A DNA stretch of 64,000 nucleotides from NCBI GenBank assembly GCA_016785225.1, contig JAFBJZ010000847.1, positions 1,412,501 to 1,476,500 of the forward strand, given 5' to 3'. Every line of letters starts with the position of its first letter. Within the stretch, counting starts at the first letter, position 1. The position numbers were made by a program, and so were the translations under genes. A model generated the notes under the pieces. The model saw only the letters and a list, made by a program, of their open reading frames with translations, was not told the DNA's origin and ran no database searches. Positions 37,724 through 51,818 of the stretch are shown here, piece after piece. The DNA is from Psettodes erumei (lineage: Eukaryota; Chordata; Actinopteri; Pleuronectiformes; Psettodidae).

Positions 37724-37751
37724 TTTAACTGACCCCATTGGGTCAGTTAAA
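37724..37751. other. Perfect 12-bp inverted repeat with 4-base loop
   Basis: TTTAACTGACCC, then CATT, then its exact complement GGGTCAGTTAAA. Each arm carries a MYB-type core (TAACTG). Confidence 0.9.
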
Positions 37752-38269
37752 GGCAAATGTGTGTGTGTGTGGGGGGGATCTTTTAAAAATCAAACAATCT
37801 GCACGGTGAAATGACACCGTTTCAGCAAGGAGCAAGTAAAAGCCAAAAATGGCTGCTGGCGTTGACGGTGTCGGAAAGCTCAGATAGTGGAGCAGAAAGG
37901 GAGTCAGCGACAGAAGCAGAAAAGGAGAGAGAGCGCGAGAGGGTCCAGGGAGGGAGAGAAATTCCCCGCGCCGCGGCCGAGGAGCCGCTGGACAGGCGGC
38001 GTTCTCTCCGGCCCATGAAAGGTGTGATTGTCCCACGGCTTCCCCGAGCCAGGAAAGTTCCCCCAGTGGCGGTCGGCGGCCCCTCTATCTGCCAGGAACG
38101 CAGGGCTGCGGAGAGAAACCCATTGCCGGTCATGTCAGATACCACGCCGGGGTGGGGGGGTCGGGGAGGAGGGATGGGTGTTTAAAAAAAAAAAAAAAAG
38201 CTGCTTTTCAATGTGGGTTATAAATACTTGAATACTTCAGCGAAACATGAGGGGACACAAGACACACAC

Positions 38270-38760
38270 AGGAGGACAGCGGGGCCCTAAATGAGGCCGT
38301 CGGCTCTGAGCGCCTGAATGAAAAGAAGGGGCAGCTCTCAATGTGTTTATTTTGACAGGAGGGAGCGAGATTGGAGGGGCGGGGGTACCTAGGGAGACAG
38401 AAATGGAGAGATGAGAAAGAAAGACGAGAGAGGGCGGTAGAAATATTTCAGGCTCTGACATTCCTTTGCTTCCAAAAACAAAGTTCCTGTGAGAGGAGCC
38501 GAGTTTGTGAAGAAGTCACAGCCATTTTTTAATGGGGGATTTCAATGTAAATATGCAAATATTCACTAACTCTGTGATTAAGTAAGGGGGGGTTGGAGGA
38601 AAGACGGGACACGAAAGTAATGGCTCCAGGCCCTGGCGACTGTTCAAATACACTGTTGGATGGCCTAGGGCCTAACTGATGCTGCTCTGCTGTCAGGGGC
38701 TGATTAACTTCATCTTTTCTTTTTTTTTTTTTTCCCCCTGAGGCGAGCACGTGACAGATC
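38270..38760. promoter_or_regulatory. Possible cis-regulatory island in the gene desert
   Basis: This stretch is mostly free of simple repeats and has clustered transcription-factor-like words. These are an octamer ATGCAAAT at 38553-38560 (POU type), an inverted CTTTG/CAAAG pair at 38464-38483 (SOX or TCF type) and GTGATTAAG further on. The assignment rests on motif density and appearance only, and no conservation data were available. Confidence 0.25.
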
Positions 38761-40942
38761 ATCGTGTCAATTCAGGGCATTTTCTTTAATATCTATTATC
38801 GCGTTACAGCTTGCGACAGTAAATGGCATCATCCAGCGAACATTGTGGATTTGCGGTGGTTCGCGCCTCCTTCGTCAGCCCAGATAATTTTGTAGTTTTG
38901 CTTTTGTTGACTCCAGGCTTCGGCATTTCGACGGGCGAGCTTGATGTTTTTCATTCCTACAAACCAGCACACTCCTTTACAACGTGTTGCGAGGGAGAAA
39001 GTAAAGTTTGTACATTTAGAAAATAACGTCCTCACTCCCTTCCTGATGAGCCGAACCCGACAGTTACCTTTAATGTGTGCTACATTCCGATTTAATGTGG
39101 CTGAATCTTGTTTTCTCCAGCGGCCGCTCGGGTTAGTTTGACGCCGGTTTGCTGTAGGGTGTGCCGATCATTGCGTCAAGATAAAACGGTGTTTGACTGG
39201 TGATGAGTGTTATGTGGCCTGAGTCGCATCACACTTCCTGTTGTTAATACTATGAAACTGTCACAACACACATCGAGTAGCACATACTGTAAGCAGCAGC
39301 AGCTATTGTTCATGCTGCTATTTTCAGCAGAAAGAAACTAGAGCTGTCACTGAAATATATGTCAAAGGTGTAGGACCACTGGGTATAAAATATGTCTATT
39401 TTGCACTTGTTTTGAATGTCAACAGTTTTTGTGAAAAGTCAAATCATTTGAAAAATTCACATGAATCATAGAATATCTTAGTTTTTGTTCCCTCCCCTCC
39501 CTTTGCTTCAGCGACAGCCTGCACTCGAGCTGGATCGGACTCCACTAATTTGTTGAGAACGTTGACCTTTTGTAATGTCACGAGAAGAATGCGGCGTTGT
39601 CAGTCTTCAAGTGCCCCCCGTAAACGTTCTGGACTTCGGATGTGTCCTTCCCCAACAGCCGTGCAAACATCGGGGGGTGTTGCTTCTCCACGCTCAGGGT
39701 GCCGTCCGGTCACCACTCCAGCCACGATCTGATGCTGAGAAATTATTTCCAAGTTTTAATGAAACTATTAGACACTATAAAACACTCTTGGACCCCACCT
39801 TACATCTAACGTATGTATAATAGATTTATTGCAGTGGTTTTGGTTCATGTTGTCGCAGCCTTTATGTTAATCTGACTGAATTCAATCAGAAAAAAGTGGA
39901 AAAAAAGGCCAGCCATTTTTTTTAAAGTAAAAGCTTAAGTAATGTTGCTAAACCCTGATTGGTTTAAGGACTCGTGTGACATCATGTTTTTCTAACTGAT
40001 GAGGAAATAGGTTTTCAAGGTGATGTAATGCATTTATCTTAAAATGTGACACTGGCACAGTTACTGAACAAAATCACATTATGATGCTGTGTTTGCTGCA
40101 CCTCACACACACCTGTGTGTAAAATAAAAAAATCTCAGTTTAGTGCTGATGATGAGGTACAGAGATTTTAGATGCAGCATGGGAACATGACTTTTTTATT
40201 GTCGGTGATTGAAGGACAACAACAAAAAAACCCTCCAACCTAAAAGCCCCAGTTTAAAAGCTGCGGGGAACACAGACTTTTAATTCCACCTCTGAGCTGG
40301 AAAACTGCGATCCTAGCGACCTTCGACCGCACAAACCGCCGCAGCCCCGATTCCGGCATCTACGGCGTCTGCAGTGGCCCAAGTTGTGCGCCGGCTGAAC
40401 ACGCCGGCGTGGTGAAAATAAGTAGAGCTTGTCTACCTGAGCGTGAGAGGCTGTCAGGCTCCCCTCCTCAAGGAGCCCTGTTCAGTCACACACGCACGCA
40501 CACACACACACACACACACGCGTGCGCACACTCACGCATATGCGCACGCGCACAGAGTCTGGTGCCAGCAGACATAGTAGCACTCATTCATCCCCTGGCA
40601 GCGGCAGTCGCCTCTCCCCCACGAATGGCCTTCAGTCCTTTTCCCCTTCTTTTTTCGTCCCTCCACCCTCCTCCTCCTCCTCCTCCTCTTCATCATCCTC
40701 CCCCTGCTCTGACCACGTCCATTTTGGGGTTTGGGGAGGTAGAAAAACAGTCTGACGGACGAACAGACGGGACGGATACATCCGTAACACGGCTCGGCCC
40801 ATTAGACAACGGCGTGCGCCAGACCGTGTGTGTCTCCACAGTCCAGCCTTGTTTTTTCTCTCTGTTGTCAGTGGACGTGCTGTAATGGCAGTTCAGGGCA
40901 TGGGGGGAGGTCTTACTGGATCTTGGGGGACTGGTTCAACCT

Positions 40943-40972
40943 GTTGAAGTGTCCTTGAGCAAGACACTGAAT
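40943..40972 (+). mobile_element. Short fragment of a common teleost repeat
   Basis: The phrase 'gaagtgtccttgagcaagac' plus 'actgaa' is one I recognise from a repeat found very widely in teleost genomes. Only about 30 bases remain clear. Confidence 0.45.
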
Positions 40973-43111
40973 GGCTAGTGCAAGCTTAACTTCTGTTGTT
41001 GTATTTAAAGTGCGAAAATGTAGAAGCTTTTCCTCCTTGGCCTTTTTTCAGCCGTTAACAAGTAGCTTCGGTTTCATCACCACCACCACGCTGGACTGGG
41101 GGGGGGGGGCTGATTTGCATGTAACCCAGGAACAAAGATTCAGATCTGAGACAGAAAAAAAGGAGGGGGGGTTCCCTCTGTCTCTCATGTGTAGGTGTTA
41201 ACTGTAACCCTCTGATTATCATGGCAGCACAATAGGTGGGTGGAGGGCTGCTAATCTGCCACAGCTGGGTGCTGTAGTAGACTGTCCCTGTGTGTGTGTG
41301 TGTGTTGCTGTTAATTGGTCCTAGCCAGGGGGCCTCTGATTGGAAGCGGTGGAAAAACAAATCAGCTGCAGTAACATGTCGGTGAAAGTAAGAGGGGCTC
41401 ACCTTTGTTGGCGGGTTGGGGGGGGCAGTTCTCCTGTTGTGAATACTAACCCCTGAATACTGTACCATTACAATTTCATTAAGATGTTTGTATTAATGTG
41501 TAACACTGAATTTCCTGGACGTAATTATGTATGTCCAAACAGTGCATATAGTCAGTCCACAGCCGTCCAGCTGAACAAGCACGTGTGAATTTATCCGAAG
41601 ACAAGCACACAACAAAAAACACGCACCCCATGAAGGAAGAAATCCAAGTATACACAATGAAGGAGCGCGTCTTTCAAGAAGACGTAATGATCGACGGAGT
41701 GATTCAGAAACAATGGACCCATCATTTAAAGTTTTCATAAATCCAATTTATTTGTGTATCTTCAAAGGAAGTTTTTGTTTCGATGCGTCAGACTTCAATC
41801 AAGAAAAAAAAACCATGTGCGTACGACGCGCAGCTTGATACACAGCTACACTGAATATACTGGAATTAATTGCTCAGTAAACAGGAACATGTTCTGCCTG
41901 ATCCACCCACACAAGCGGTCCCATTTATTTTGGCTCATCCTCCGTTTGATGTTGGCACAACCATGTGGCAGATTTCCTCTTGTCCGTCAAACCTGCGTCC
42001 CGCCTCCGTCAGGTGAGAGTAACACAAGAGCTGCCAGTCAAACATCGCCTGTACATGCCCGCACGGTGCCGAGGGCACGGAGTACCTGCACACCTGTGCT
42101 CTTTACAGGTGTAAATGCCCCGCACCCCCCGTGCTGATACCTGAGACCTTCTCTGCAACTGTCCTCTGTTTCAGGACATTTTGAGGTCGACGCATCCAGG
42201 ATGCAGAATCGTTCAGGTCTGTGGATCCTGACCTGCTGCTTTAACCTCTCGGCTGCTTCTGCCTTCACGGCCCCAGCTGTTACACTGTCCCTGCTACATG
42301 TGTGTCCAGCTGTACACACACACACACAGAGCTAATGAACTCTAAGTGCCTGGCTGCAGTTGTCACAGTGGTGCGACTGTCTCGGTGGCCTCGGTCAAAG
42401 GCCACATGAGCGGCTCCATCGGAGGTCTCATCTTGGTCTCACGTGGTCCCAGTCAGAGTTTTCATGCAAATTGGAGTTGTTGAATTGTTTTGGGTTTTTT
42501 TTTTTGCTTGGCTGAGGCAGAAAAGTTGGTGGTTTGATGAAAGCCAATGCATGAGCACGGGACTTAAATGTCCATTGAAACTTCTGTTGAAAACGCAAAT
42601 AAATGGCGGCAGATTTCCTGGAAATTCCATTAAAGCTTGTGCAAAGGATGGACAGAGAAATGGACGTTATCGGCAGCAGGTTAAATGAGCTGCAGCTGAT
42701 GTTTAGCATTCATTTTGTGAACTGTTATGGAATCAAAAAGGTACATTTAACTTTTGTCACCTGGTTTATTTACCTTGTGTCGTAAACGGACGTTTCCCGA
42801 GCTGATGGTTCGACACATCACTTCCTCTGTTGCCCGATAAACAACACACACATTAATGAAAGACACACACAGACAGGAAGATAGATACAATTACTGTATA
42901 CACACACACACAGACTTACAATATTCATGTTCGCAGGTTGATACCAAAAACATGCTCATGGACACACACACATTCACACACAAAAGCAGCCGCACATGCA
43001 CAAACACACACAAATGCACGCGCATCCATTCTTAGCAGGAAACCAGTACTGGGCGGGGCCTTCAACGTGCACACCTGTGATGACTGATAAGATAACTGCA
43101 GGGCATAGTGT

Positions 43112-43116
<5 letters not shown>

Positions 43117-43174
<58 letters not shown>
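43117..43174. repeat. (GT)n microsatellite
   Basis: A perfect GT run of 58 bases. It accounts for the Cys/Val and His/Thr open frames on the two strands. Confidence 0.95.
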
Positions 43175-43175
<1 letters not shown>

Positions 43176-46100
43176 TCATACATGTCTGTGTACACTGCCC
43201 TGCACCTGTATACTGTATGTGTCTGTGTGTATGTATTTCTACCTGCGCTTGTAGCTGGAAAATCATATATTTTTTGGTTCCTCTTTGCGAAGACAAACTC
43301 AGCTGCCTGCCTCTGGGCCGCCAGCACTCGCAGGAGTAGATCGGTCGCTCTTCGGCTAAATGATGCGCGTATTATGAAAAAAAAAAAAAAAAAAAAAACT
43401 CAAAGCAAATTTGGTTTTGGACTGGTAGAATATTAAACAGTCAGAGATTGCCTGTGCTGTAAACAAAGATTAATTCTCTGATTCGCAGCAAATATTTGCA
43501 GCAAATAATCAGTGTCATGAGAATATTTGCCAAGTCATGGCTGTCTTCCTCGCCATTCTCCTCACATGCACAGATCATGACTCAGCCAAGTTTGATCTAT
43601 ACGTTTGATTTATGCCAGTCGACAGAGAATTGGTGCTGGTGCTAGCTTTAGCTTCACGTTCGCAGCGAAAGTTAGAAATGAATATGTGAGCAGTGACCAC
43701 GGCCGGCCTGCTCCTTCAGGTTCCAGGACAGAAACTGCTGTAACAAGTTTGCACAGCATATGTAGTGTATGTTGGGAGCCACAAATGTATTTATCTATCT
43801 ATCTATCTGTCTGTTGATTGATTATAAATGATTTACTATGGTTACTTTAAAGTCACTTTTATTATCAGACTATCTGTAGACTGATTAATCTGTTCAGCGA
43901 GTCATTAATAAAAGACAAATCAGGCACTGATCTAATCTCTCTCTCTCTATCACTCTTATTTGGCCTTTACTTACTGTGAACCCTCATTTGAATCAGGTTA
44001 CATCGAAATTTCAGAAAAGGGCATTTTGTCAGAAAAAACAAACAAACTGTTGAAGTTGTTCCAAGCCTCAGCTTTGCCCTCCTGCTGCTTATTTCTTTTT
44101 CTCTTCATCCGTTTCTTTTTTAATAAACCAGGTCAAAACTGGCAGAATGTCTCAGAAAAAGCTGGCAGGGGCTCGGGCGGAGGAAATGCAGCGTGCTCGC
44201 ACAAGCCAGTATTTCATGCGCGCTGATAGAGGGATTAAAAAAACAAAAACAAACAAACATGAAAACTGAACAAACAGAGCGGAATCTGACTCGACGGAGA
44301 AATTAGAGCCAAATTGGTTTCAAGCTGAGAATCAAAGCTGCTTCTCGCCCAAAAGTCCAGCGTGAGGCCGGGGCTGGGCGTCGGAGCCGGGCCAGGTTCA
44401 ACAGAGCATTCTGACACATGGCTCTCTCGGTTTCTGTCATTTGGCAAAGGGCGGACGCCCCATCCTTGTCCGTCCGCGAGCCGGAGACAAACATGGCCCC
44501 CCGACATGATCTGTGTGTCTTTTTGTGCGCACGTCTCAGTGTCTGTGATTTACAAGGCAGCGGACATCGGTGGCTGTCATGTCAATTCAAGTCGTGTTGT
44601 CTTAAAGTCTAGCCAGTAGCTCTCTCTCACACACATACACACTCTCGCCGTGTGCGTTTGACCCAACACATGTTCTCCAGATGTTGGCGAACATTCCTGA
44701 GGGTCTCATCACCCTTGTGGACATTTTATGTCTCCTCACACCGTCCCGACACTGTCGCAGCCCGCCTCGTGCTTTCTTCAAATACCGAGCAGCTATGGAG
44801 AAACAGGACGGCCACATCACTTCAGGACCATAACTCTTTTGTTATGGTTGGGGTGGGTCATGGTGGGTGGGGGGTGGGGGTAATATAACAATCAAGCTGC
44901 CAGTAGTATGTGTTGTTTCTGCTCCGAACTGTATCTGTGAAAAGAGAAATGCATGACCAAGACTCCACGCGTTTATATTAAAGGACATTTCAGTCCCGCT
45001 GGATTTGATTCTCAAAGATGCAGGATGCTTACAGACTGAACTCTGGAGACAGTTTGGTGATTGGGGGGTGATCTAAAACTAAAATCGTTGTCTTGTGAGT
45101 GATAACTGAATCGTTGCAGTACAGACGTGCGGTCGCTTCTCTGGCATTGATAGTTAGTGATGGTGTTTTAAGGACAGATGTTGAGGAGAGACTCTGCTTG
45201 GAGGTTCACTTCATGTAAAGCTGCAGCAGAGGTTTTGATTGGACCAGGCACTGCAGGTGTCCGCTCTGATGCGTATGTATTGCATCTACATTTTTACACT
45301 TTGTGTCGTTGGATGGAAAAGACCTGATTTTCACTCCACGTCGTATCTGCTGCTTTACGCTGCATGCACTTGCATTTCGGAGTTTTCCCGCCACATTGCC
45401 ACCGACACCACGCGCTTTAGCTAACCTCCGAGTTAAAAGAAAGCCTCAAACGCGGCGACTCGACTGATTCTCGAGTCGCGAGTCACACCAACCTTGTCGT
45501 AGCTTTCTTTTCATTACCATCTGTTTGGCATTGGCCGCTTTTAGGGGAGTTGACGTTTAGTGCAGGTGTTTGTAAAGCTTTATTTTCACTTGATAAGTCA
45601 GTAGAGCACGTTTTTTCTCTCTAGTTGCACTGACAGGCAGTCAGCGGGATCCCACCAGCAGTGCAGCTTCGCCCGGGGTGAAATTACACCGGGATTAGAG
45701 TTAGTTTGCATGTTGAGGAGTATTTATCATTTCAGATAGGCTGCGTGATATACCACAGGAAGGGAAGGTGATCTTGTCGATCGAGGTTTATGTGAGCGAT
45801 ACAAACCGGGCGCTCCCGGGGGTTTCCCCTCTGCACCGCCACTCGCCGTACTTGGCGGCCGACATCACAGAAACCCCGACCTGGGGCTGTGGAAGGAGCG
45901 GGGAGTACAAAGACCGGAGGATATTGTACTTCACACCTCCTCTGTTGTATATCCAAACATCCTGAAACTACAGAGAGGAGGCAGGAGTCGGTACTTTAAC
46001 TCTTTGGTGGATCCCAGACATTTTCAGATCCACCTGACTTGTTCTCTGAAATCGACAGAGCATCATGTCACAGAGTCCAATGCAGCGGGCGCCGTCTCTC

Positions 46101-47546
46101 AGTCACAACAGAGACGATGTTGCTCACGGAGGTCAAGATAAGATAAGATGAAAACCTGGTGAGGAAAACTGGGTCAGGACAGACAGAGTAATCACAGCAG
46201 AGGCAGGAAATACATAATAAATAATCAACATGAAATAAAGTACATGAAGAATTTTAGCACATTGAAGGTATTAACATGGCTTCAATATGTATATCTGATT
46301 ATCTGCTGTGACCTTTTACTTAAACAAATAACCTTCTCATTTTTTTGCTCCAGGGCACATTAGTGTCAGGGCAGGGCTTCGTCTGAAAGCCAGTGACTCT
46401 GGGTTTCAAACCAGCAACTTTTTTTTTTTTTTTCCAAACCTGCTCCTCTGCTGTTGTTGCTGCTTTGCTCAACAGCAAAGAGGCTGCTTCTTTTTTTTTT
46501 CTGGCTCGCATCTGTTGCGTCGCTGTGTCGATGGTCCCGGTTCGATCAATACTGTCCTCCGAGTCCATCCCTCCTCTCCCCACGCACACGCACACAGGCG
46601 CACACACACACACACACACACACAGCAGTTTTATCTCGGGCCTCTTTGCAACACCCATGGCCGCCGGAGCAAAGTCCAGCCGCTTATCTGTTCCTCTGCT
46701 GCCCAGCGGCATTGAGTCTCTGTCTGTGTGAATGACACACTAACTGACTGTCTCTCTCTCCTCGTCTCCTCGTCTCTCTGTCTGTCTGTCTGTCTGTTTA
46801 TTGCCGCACTGTTCAATTCTCAAACCAAATCTCTTTCTGAGTGTCTGACTCATTGAACAGCTTATTGTCTTTATTTTCACAACACCGTTGCTTACATTGG
46901 TGACTTTCATATAATTATAAATTTCTGCTGCACAAATAATCCAACATTATGATTGTTAATTTAATTTTCAAGGGTAGGTAATCTGCTGATTATTTTCTTT
47001 CTGAATATTTTCTTCTATTAAATGGAAAAGTAAAAAAAGAGTTCAGACAAACCAGTCCCAAACCTCAACAAGAATATTCTGCATTCCTGTGAGAAAATGA
47101 ATCGGCGACACGTATAAAATTGCCTGGTTCCTCTGCGTCACTGAAGCGACCGTGAGAGGCCTCTTTACAGCGTTTGTTAAACTGCCAGGCTGTCTGTCAG
47201 CCTCGCTTGTCCGACTGTATCTTTAAAACTAACTAGTCTCTCTTTTTAAATGTTCTTTTGAGTCAATTTTAAGATGAGTATGACCTGTCACTGGTGCCAC
47301 AGAAATAATTCATGGTCTTAACTCCGTTAGTTTGATGTTATGGGTCCTGGTGGAGTCCACACTGAATTCCTACCTGAAAAACAGACTGTTTTTTTTTTTA
47401 GTTAGCTCAGCTCTCGGCTCATCTCCCAACCAACTTAACTGACTGACCTGTCTGTCTGTCTTTCTTCTGATCCATCTATTTTATTTATTTATTTATTTTT
47501 TTAAAAAAAGGGAGAGTATCACCTGAGGGCTGAACTGTAAGTGTTC

Positions 47547-47548
<2 letters not shown>

Positions 47549-47594
<46 letters not shown>

Positions 47595-47751
47595 CCTTCA
47601 TTCCCTCCCTCTCCTCAGGCAATAACAAATGTAAACAGTACATCCACCTAACAGGATCCAGGATGCGCTGCCTCATTTGCATTGCACTTCTTGAAAACAC
47701 GCACCACCCTTTTCTTTCTTTCTTTCTTTCTCTCTTTCTTGCTCACTTTCT

Positions 47752-47792
<41 letters not shown>
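47549..47792. repeat. Two (CT)n tracts with a (TTTC)n tract between
   Basis: (CT)n at about 47550-47589, TTTC repeats at 47711-47730 and (CT)n at 47754-47792. The strand bias is strong, with pyrimidines on the plus strand. Confidence 0.95.
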
Positions 47793-47795
<3 letters not shown>

Positions 47796-49881
47796 GGGTG
47801 ATCAGAGGCAAACACCGACTGAATGAAGTGAGTTAAAATAAGCAGTTGGGAACATGAACGCCTCGCTCTTCCTCGCTTCATTTTTCAGTCTGAGTCTGCG
47901 CCCAGTCTGTTTCTGTAATATGTGTTTGTTAAAGTGCGTTTGGCCCACGGAGCGTGCAACAGTTTAGCATCATTACAGAGCTTCCAGCAGCTAAATTAAG
48001 GAGAGGGAAATACATTTTTTTTTTTCAGCGTCGAGCTGCTTCATTTCAGCACAGACGCTCTTTGTGCAGGTGTCATGCTCTCTGGCGGGCACACTGGATT
48101 TGCCGTCACTGGCGGCGCAGCCCGAGGGCAGCTGTCATCAGGTGATCAACAGGAGAACTGAGAGACTGTTGCACCACTGGAGACAAATATCCTTTTTAGT
48201 GAAAATGACAACAGCGTCTCACACACACACACGCACACACACAGATCCGCCGGCCTAATTGACTCTCTTCAAAGATCCTGTCAGACCTCCACTAAACCAG
48301 ACGCTAATTATGCAAAAAGTGACACGAAGCGGTTCTGTTAAGATCTTATCTTTAGGAAGCCTGCCCCAAAGAAAAAACTCTCTTCTTCTCTTGCAAGAAA
48401 CTTCATCTCACACCTTCATCTGTAGTCTTGTTAGATTAATGGAAAAAAAACTATCACCCTAAAAAAGTTTTGGTTGCCCTTTAACTTTTTTTTTTTAATC
48501 TTTTGGGAGTAATTAAATGCAGATTACTTAACCTGAGATAATAATCTGAGTCAATTGAAGACAAGTGAATCGTGACGGTGTTTACCGGTCAGTTTTGGGT
48601 CCCGTTCAGTTTGACCATGAAGCACTTATTCATTGCAGCTACAGAACCATCACTGAGGCCCGGCGTGAGTTAAATACTGCAGGAATGAGTGTTACACTTT
48701 ATGCACTGAGCCAGACAATCTGACTCTCCTGCGCAAGATGAGAGACGTCAGTTAACTCCAATTAACTTTGTTAAATTTGTTTAGGTTTTCTTATGCCCTG
48801 TAATCTTGCTGCTACTGTTGTGGTTGAAAACTGAGAAGAACTTTTTGTGTCCACTCCTCTTGAGACGTTTTATTAATATGTACAAGCAGAATTGTTTGCT
48901 TTTCATTCATTCACCTGGACTGTTATCCATGAAGGGGAAAAAACTGCAGAACAAAGTGCACAGAGAAAGTCAAACAGGTCGTTCTGGGTGTTGAGAGAAG
49001 ATGAGAGCCACAGTCTTTCTTCAACAGCAAACCCTAAGCTAATCAATCCGTATCATTTTTCACCACCAGACTTTTATTGCTGCACAGTAAAGTCGCACAG
49101 ACACATGGTTCATTCACATCCTGTTATCAGCTTTTCTAAGATTTTGCGAGGCCTCTGGTCTGGTCTCTCCTGGACCTCCTGGTCCTTCTTGTGTCCCAGC
49201 ATCCCCAGATACACTTGGTGTTTCATGTAGTAATAACACTGATCAAATTTTGTCTTGCAACTCACACAAAACTGGATTTTGGATTTTACATCTTGGGCAT
49301 TAATTTGCTCCAAGTGGATGTTTGTGGTAAAATGTATGATGCTGATCAGCATCATTACGCTGTGTTTTGTCTTTCTTCCTTCCCGTGCTGACGCAGTTTG
49401 TCACATCTGCTGAAGCATATATGATTTCTGGAAAAAAAAATCCCAAAAACATGCAGAAGAGAAGATAATCCCAGAAACCGAGGCTGTCTTGGCTGTGTGA
49501 GAGCAGGGATTATTTTATTGTTGCATCCAGACTGTTATCAGCTGCTGGTATGAGTCCTGCGAAACTGGGTCGGTGGAGGGTGACAGATTACAACCGAAAG
49601 GTTGCAAATGTAAGGGGCGGGGTGGTGGTGGCTGAAGTTTTAGTTGTTTTAGTTAGTTTTTTTTTTTCCTCACCCCCTTTGTGAATGAAATAGCTCTACT
49701 CTTTAACTGCTGCATTGTTGCTCCCTGTAAAGCTCGGGCCCCACAGTGTGCTTGTTATCTGCGTCGCCCTCACGAGAAGCCTGGACTGAATGTGACCACT
49801 ATCAGCGCGGTTACCTGATTATTACTGCAAGGGGACGTATCAGGGTGACATTTCGCAGTCGGCCAGGTTAGTCATACCTGG

Positions 49882-49884
<3 letters not shown>

Positions 49885-49925
<41 letters not shown>
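49885..49925. repeat. (GT)n microsatellite
   Basis: A perfect GT run of about 41 bases. Confidence 0.95.
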
Positions 49926-49927
<2 letters not shown>

Positions 49928-51744
49928 ACTGTGTCTTTGTAGCTGTGGAGACCATATCAGACGGGTGCTTGCCTATCTTATCACACCAACTGCTCTGAAG
50001 GGACTATTGTGTATGCAAGGTGACGAACTGCCTTAGATTCCCACTCAGCCTATAAACCAGTGAGCATTTTTTATGGTATATGTGTGTGTGTGTGTGAGAG
50101 CGTGCATGTGCGTGTTTGTGTGTTGCTGCAGCAGTCTATATATTTTTGAAGCCTTGGGGCTTATGGTTGCAGAGCTTGACGTGACAGAGAAGAAAAGGCA
50201 GCAACGGATATGTGACAACTGTGGATTGAGCAACCGCGAGTGGAGACGGACAGACAGGTGGACATGCAGACAGGTAGACAGACAAGTAGACAGACAGGCC
50301 AGGGAAGGGGTGACTGCAGCAATAAGGATTATTAATTGTAGATTTTTTTTAATGTTCCTGCAGATGTAAAGATAAAGAACCATCAGTGAGTCACATAAAT
50401 TAGGACTTTTTGTAATGTAGCAACCGTGATTCAGCAACTTTCCACACTTCAACAGCTGTTTAGCTAGAAAACGTCTCTGGCTCGAGAAGGAAGTGATGAA
50501 TTTCCCATTTACAGTTTTGTTTGATTGGTCAGAGGAGGCAGGAGAGGCCAGGCAGACGCAGTTCAGATTAAAGAGCCGAAGTATTCGGCTGCTGCTCGCT
50601 CCCTGTTTTTGCTTTGTTGACCCGCTGATAGTTTTTCTAGTGCAGGGTCAGAGGCAGGTCAGTAGTTTTTGGAGTGGCCCGGGTCTCGCTGTGCGTGTGT
50701 GTGCGTGATGCCGCGTGTGCGGAGGTCTGCTTTGAGGCTCTCAGTGTGATCCGGCCGTGTTTAGTCTACCAGTCCTACATGTCACACACCACAGTCATTT
50801 GGTTGGGAGCTGTTTCAACAAGGCGCTGCTATTCCCGCAGCACTGCCTTGTCAGCCAGGTGGAAAAAAAGGGCCAGGATTGGTCGATTGATTGATTGATT
50901 GGCCGGGACGCGTCATCGACGAGGTCCTGCCAATAATGATCTGGAATGCTCACATTTTTCCTGGCTTTATGGTGAAACTTAGTTGTTTGGAGCGTGAGTG
51001 AAGCCTGCATTCAGTGACACCTTATCTTATGTAATAAACTGTAATATTCTTCAAGCTTTAAAGTGAAATTGTAAAAGAGGGTTGTCTCTTCTTTGTTTTT
51101 TAAAATTCAGCTTTAATCCGATTTGCTGATGACACACGCCTCCCGTGGAAAAGAAAAACCAACGCCAGCCATCATTTCTCCCCACATTTTTTGCCTTTTT
51201 AATAAGAAAAGTGAAACATGAATCATTTGAATCACATTTAAAACCAACAGGAACAACAACAACAAAAAAACAATATATTATATCAGCACACTTTCAAAGG
51301 TTGAAAAGGAACGTAGCTTAAATAAAAGACATTTCTCTGAAACTAAAATATGCTCCGCGAAGGACATCACGTGACCTGAAGCTTCCGCTGTTCATCAGAG
51401 TAATCCTTCAATAGATCACCGATACATTGATCTCTTATCAGATCAGCAGTCACTTGAGAGGAGAAGCAACTCTTTTCTTTTTTTTTTCTTCCCGGACAGC
51501 GAGGGCTATGCGACACCCTCTGACATTGTTCCACCGATCCCATTGAGCTGATGCATTGACAGTGTAAAGGTGGCGGGGGGGTGTTCTTAAGTATTGTTGT
51601 AACACACACATACACACACAAACGCACACACTATTCGCCCACCTGACCAGTGGGAACTCCATAGTGCAAAGTACTGTATGTAAATCCTCCCATAGTGCAT
51701 CTCTCCTCCTTTTCTGCTGTTTTAGTAACTGAGTGACCCCCCCC

Positions 51745-51753
51745 CACACACAC

Positions 51754-51817
<64 letters not shown>

Positions 51818-51818
51818 A
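51745..51818. repeat. (CA)n microsatellite
   Basis: A long CA run with single interruptions, about 500 bases past the proposed foxa3 polyadenylation site. Confidence 0.95.

Noticed and set aside
39575..39820. Plus-strand frame with LQVPPVNVLDFGCVLP, faintly like ASH/MSP-type domains
   Set aside because: The likeness is a few residues only, with no neighbouring exons and no domain-length match.
45732..45965. Opposed 65-75-codon frames with an acceptor-like site on the minus strand
   Set aside because: There is no partner exon and neither translation has recognisable features.
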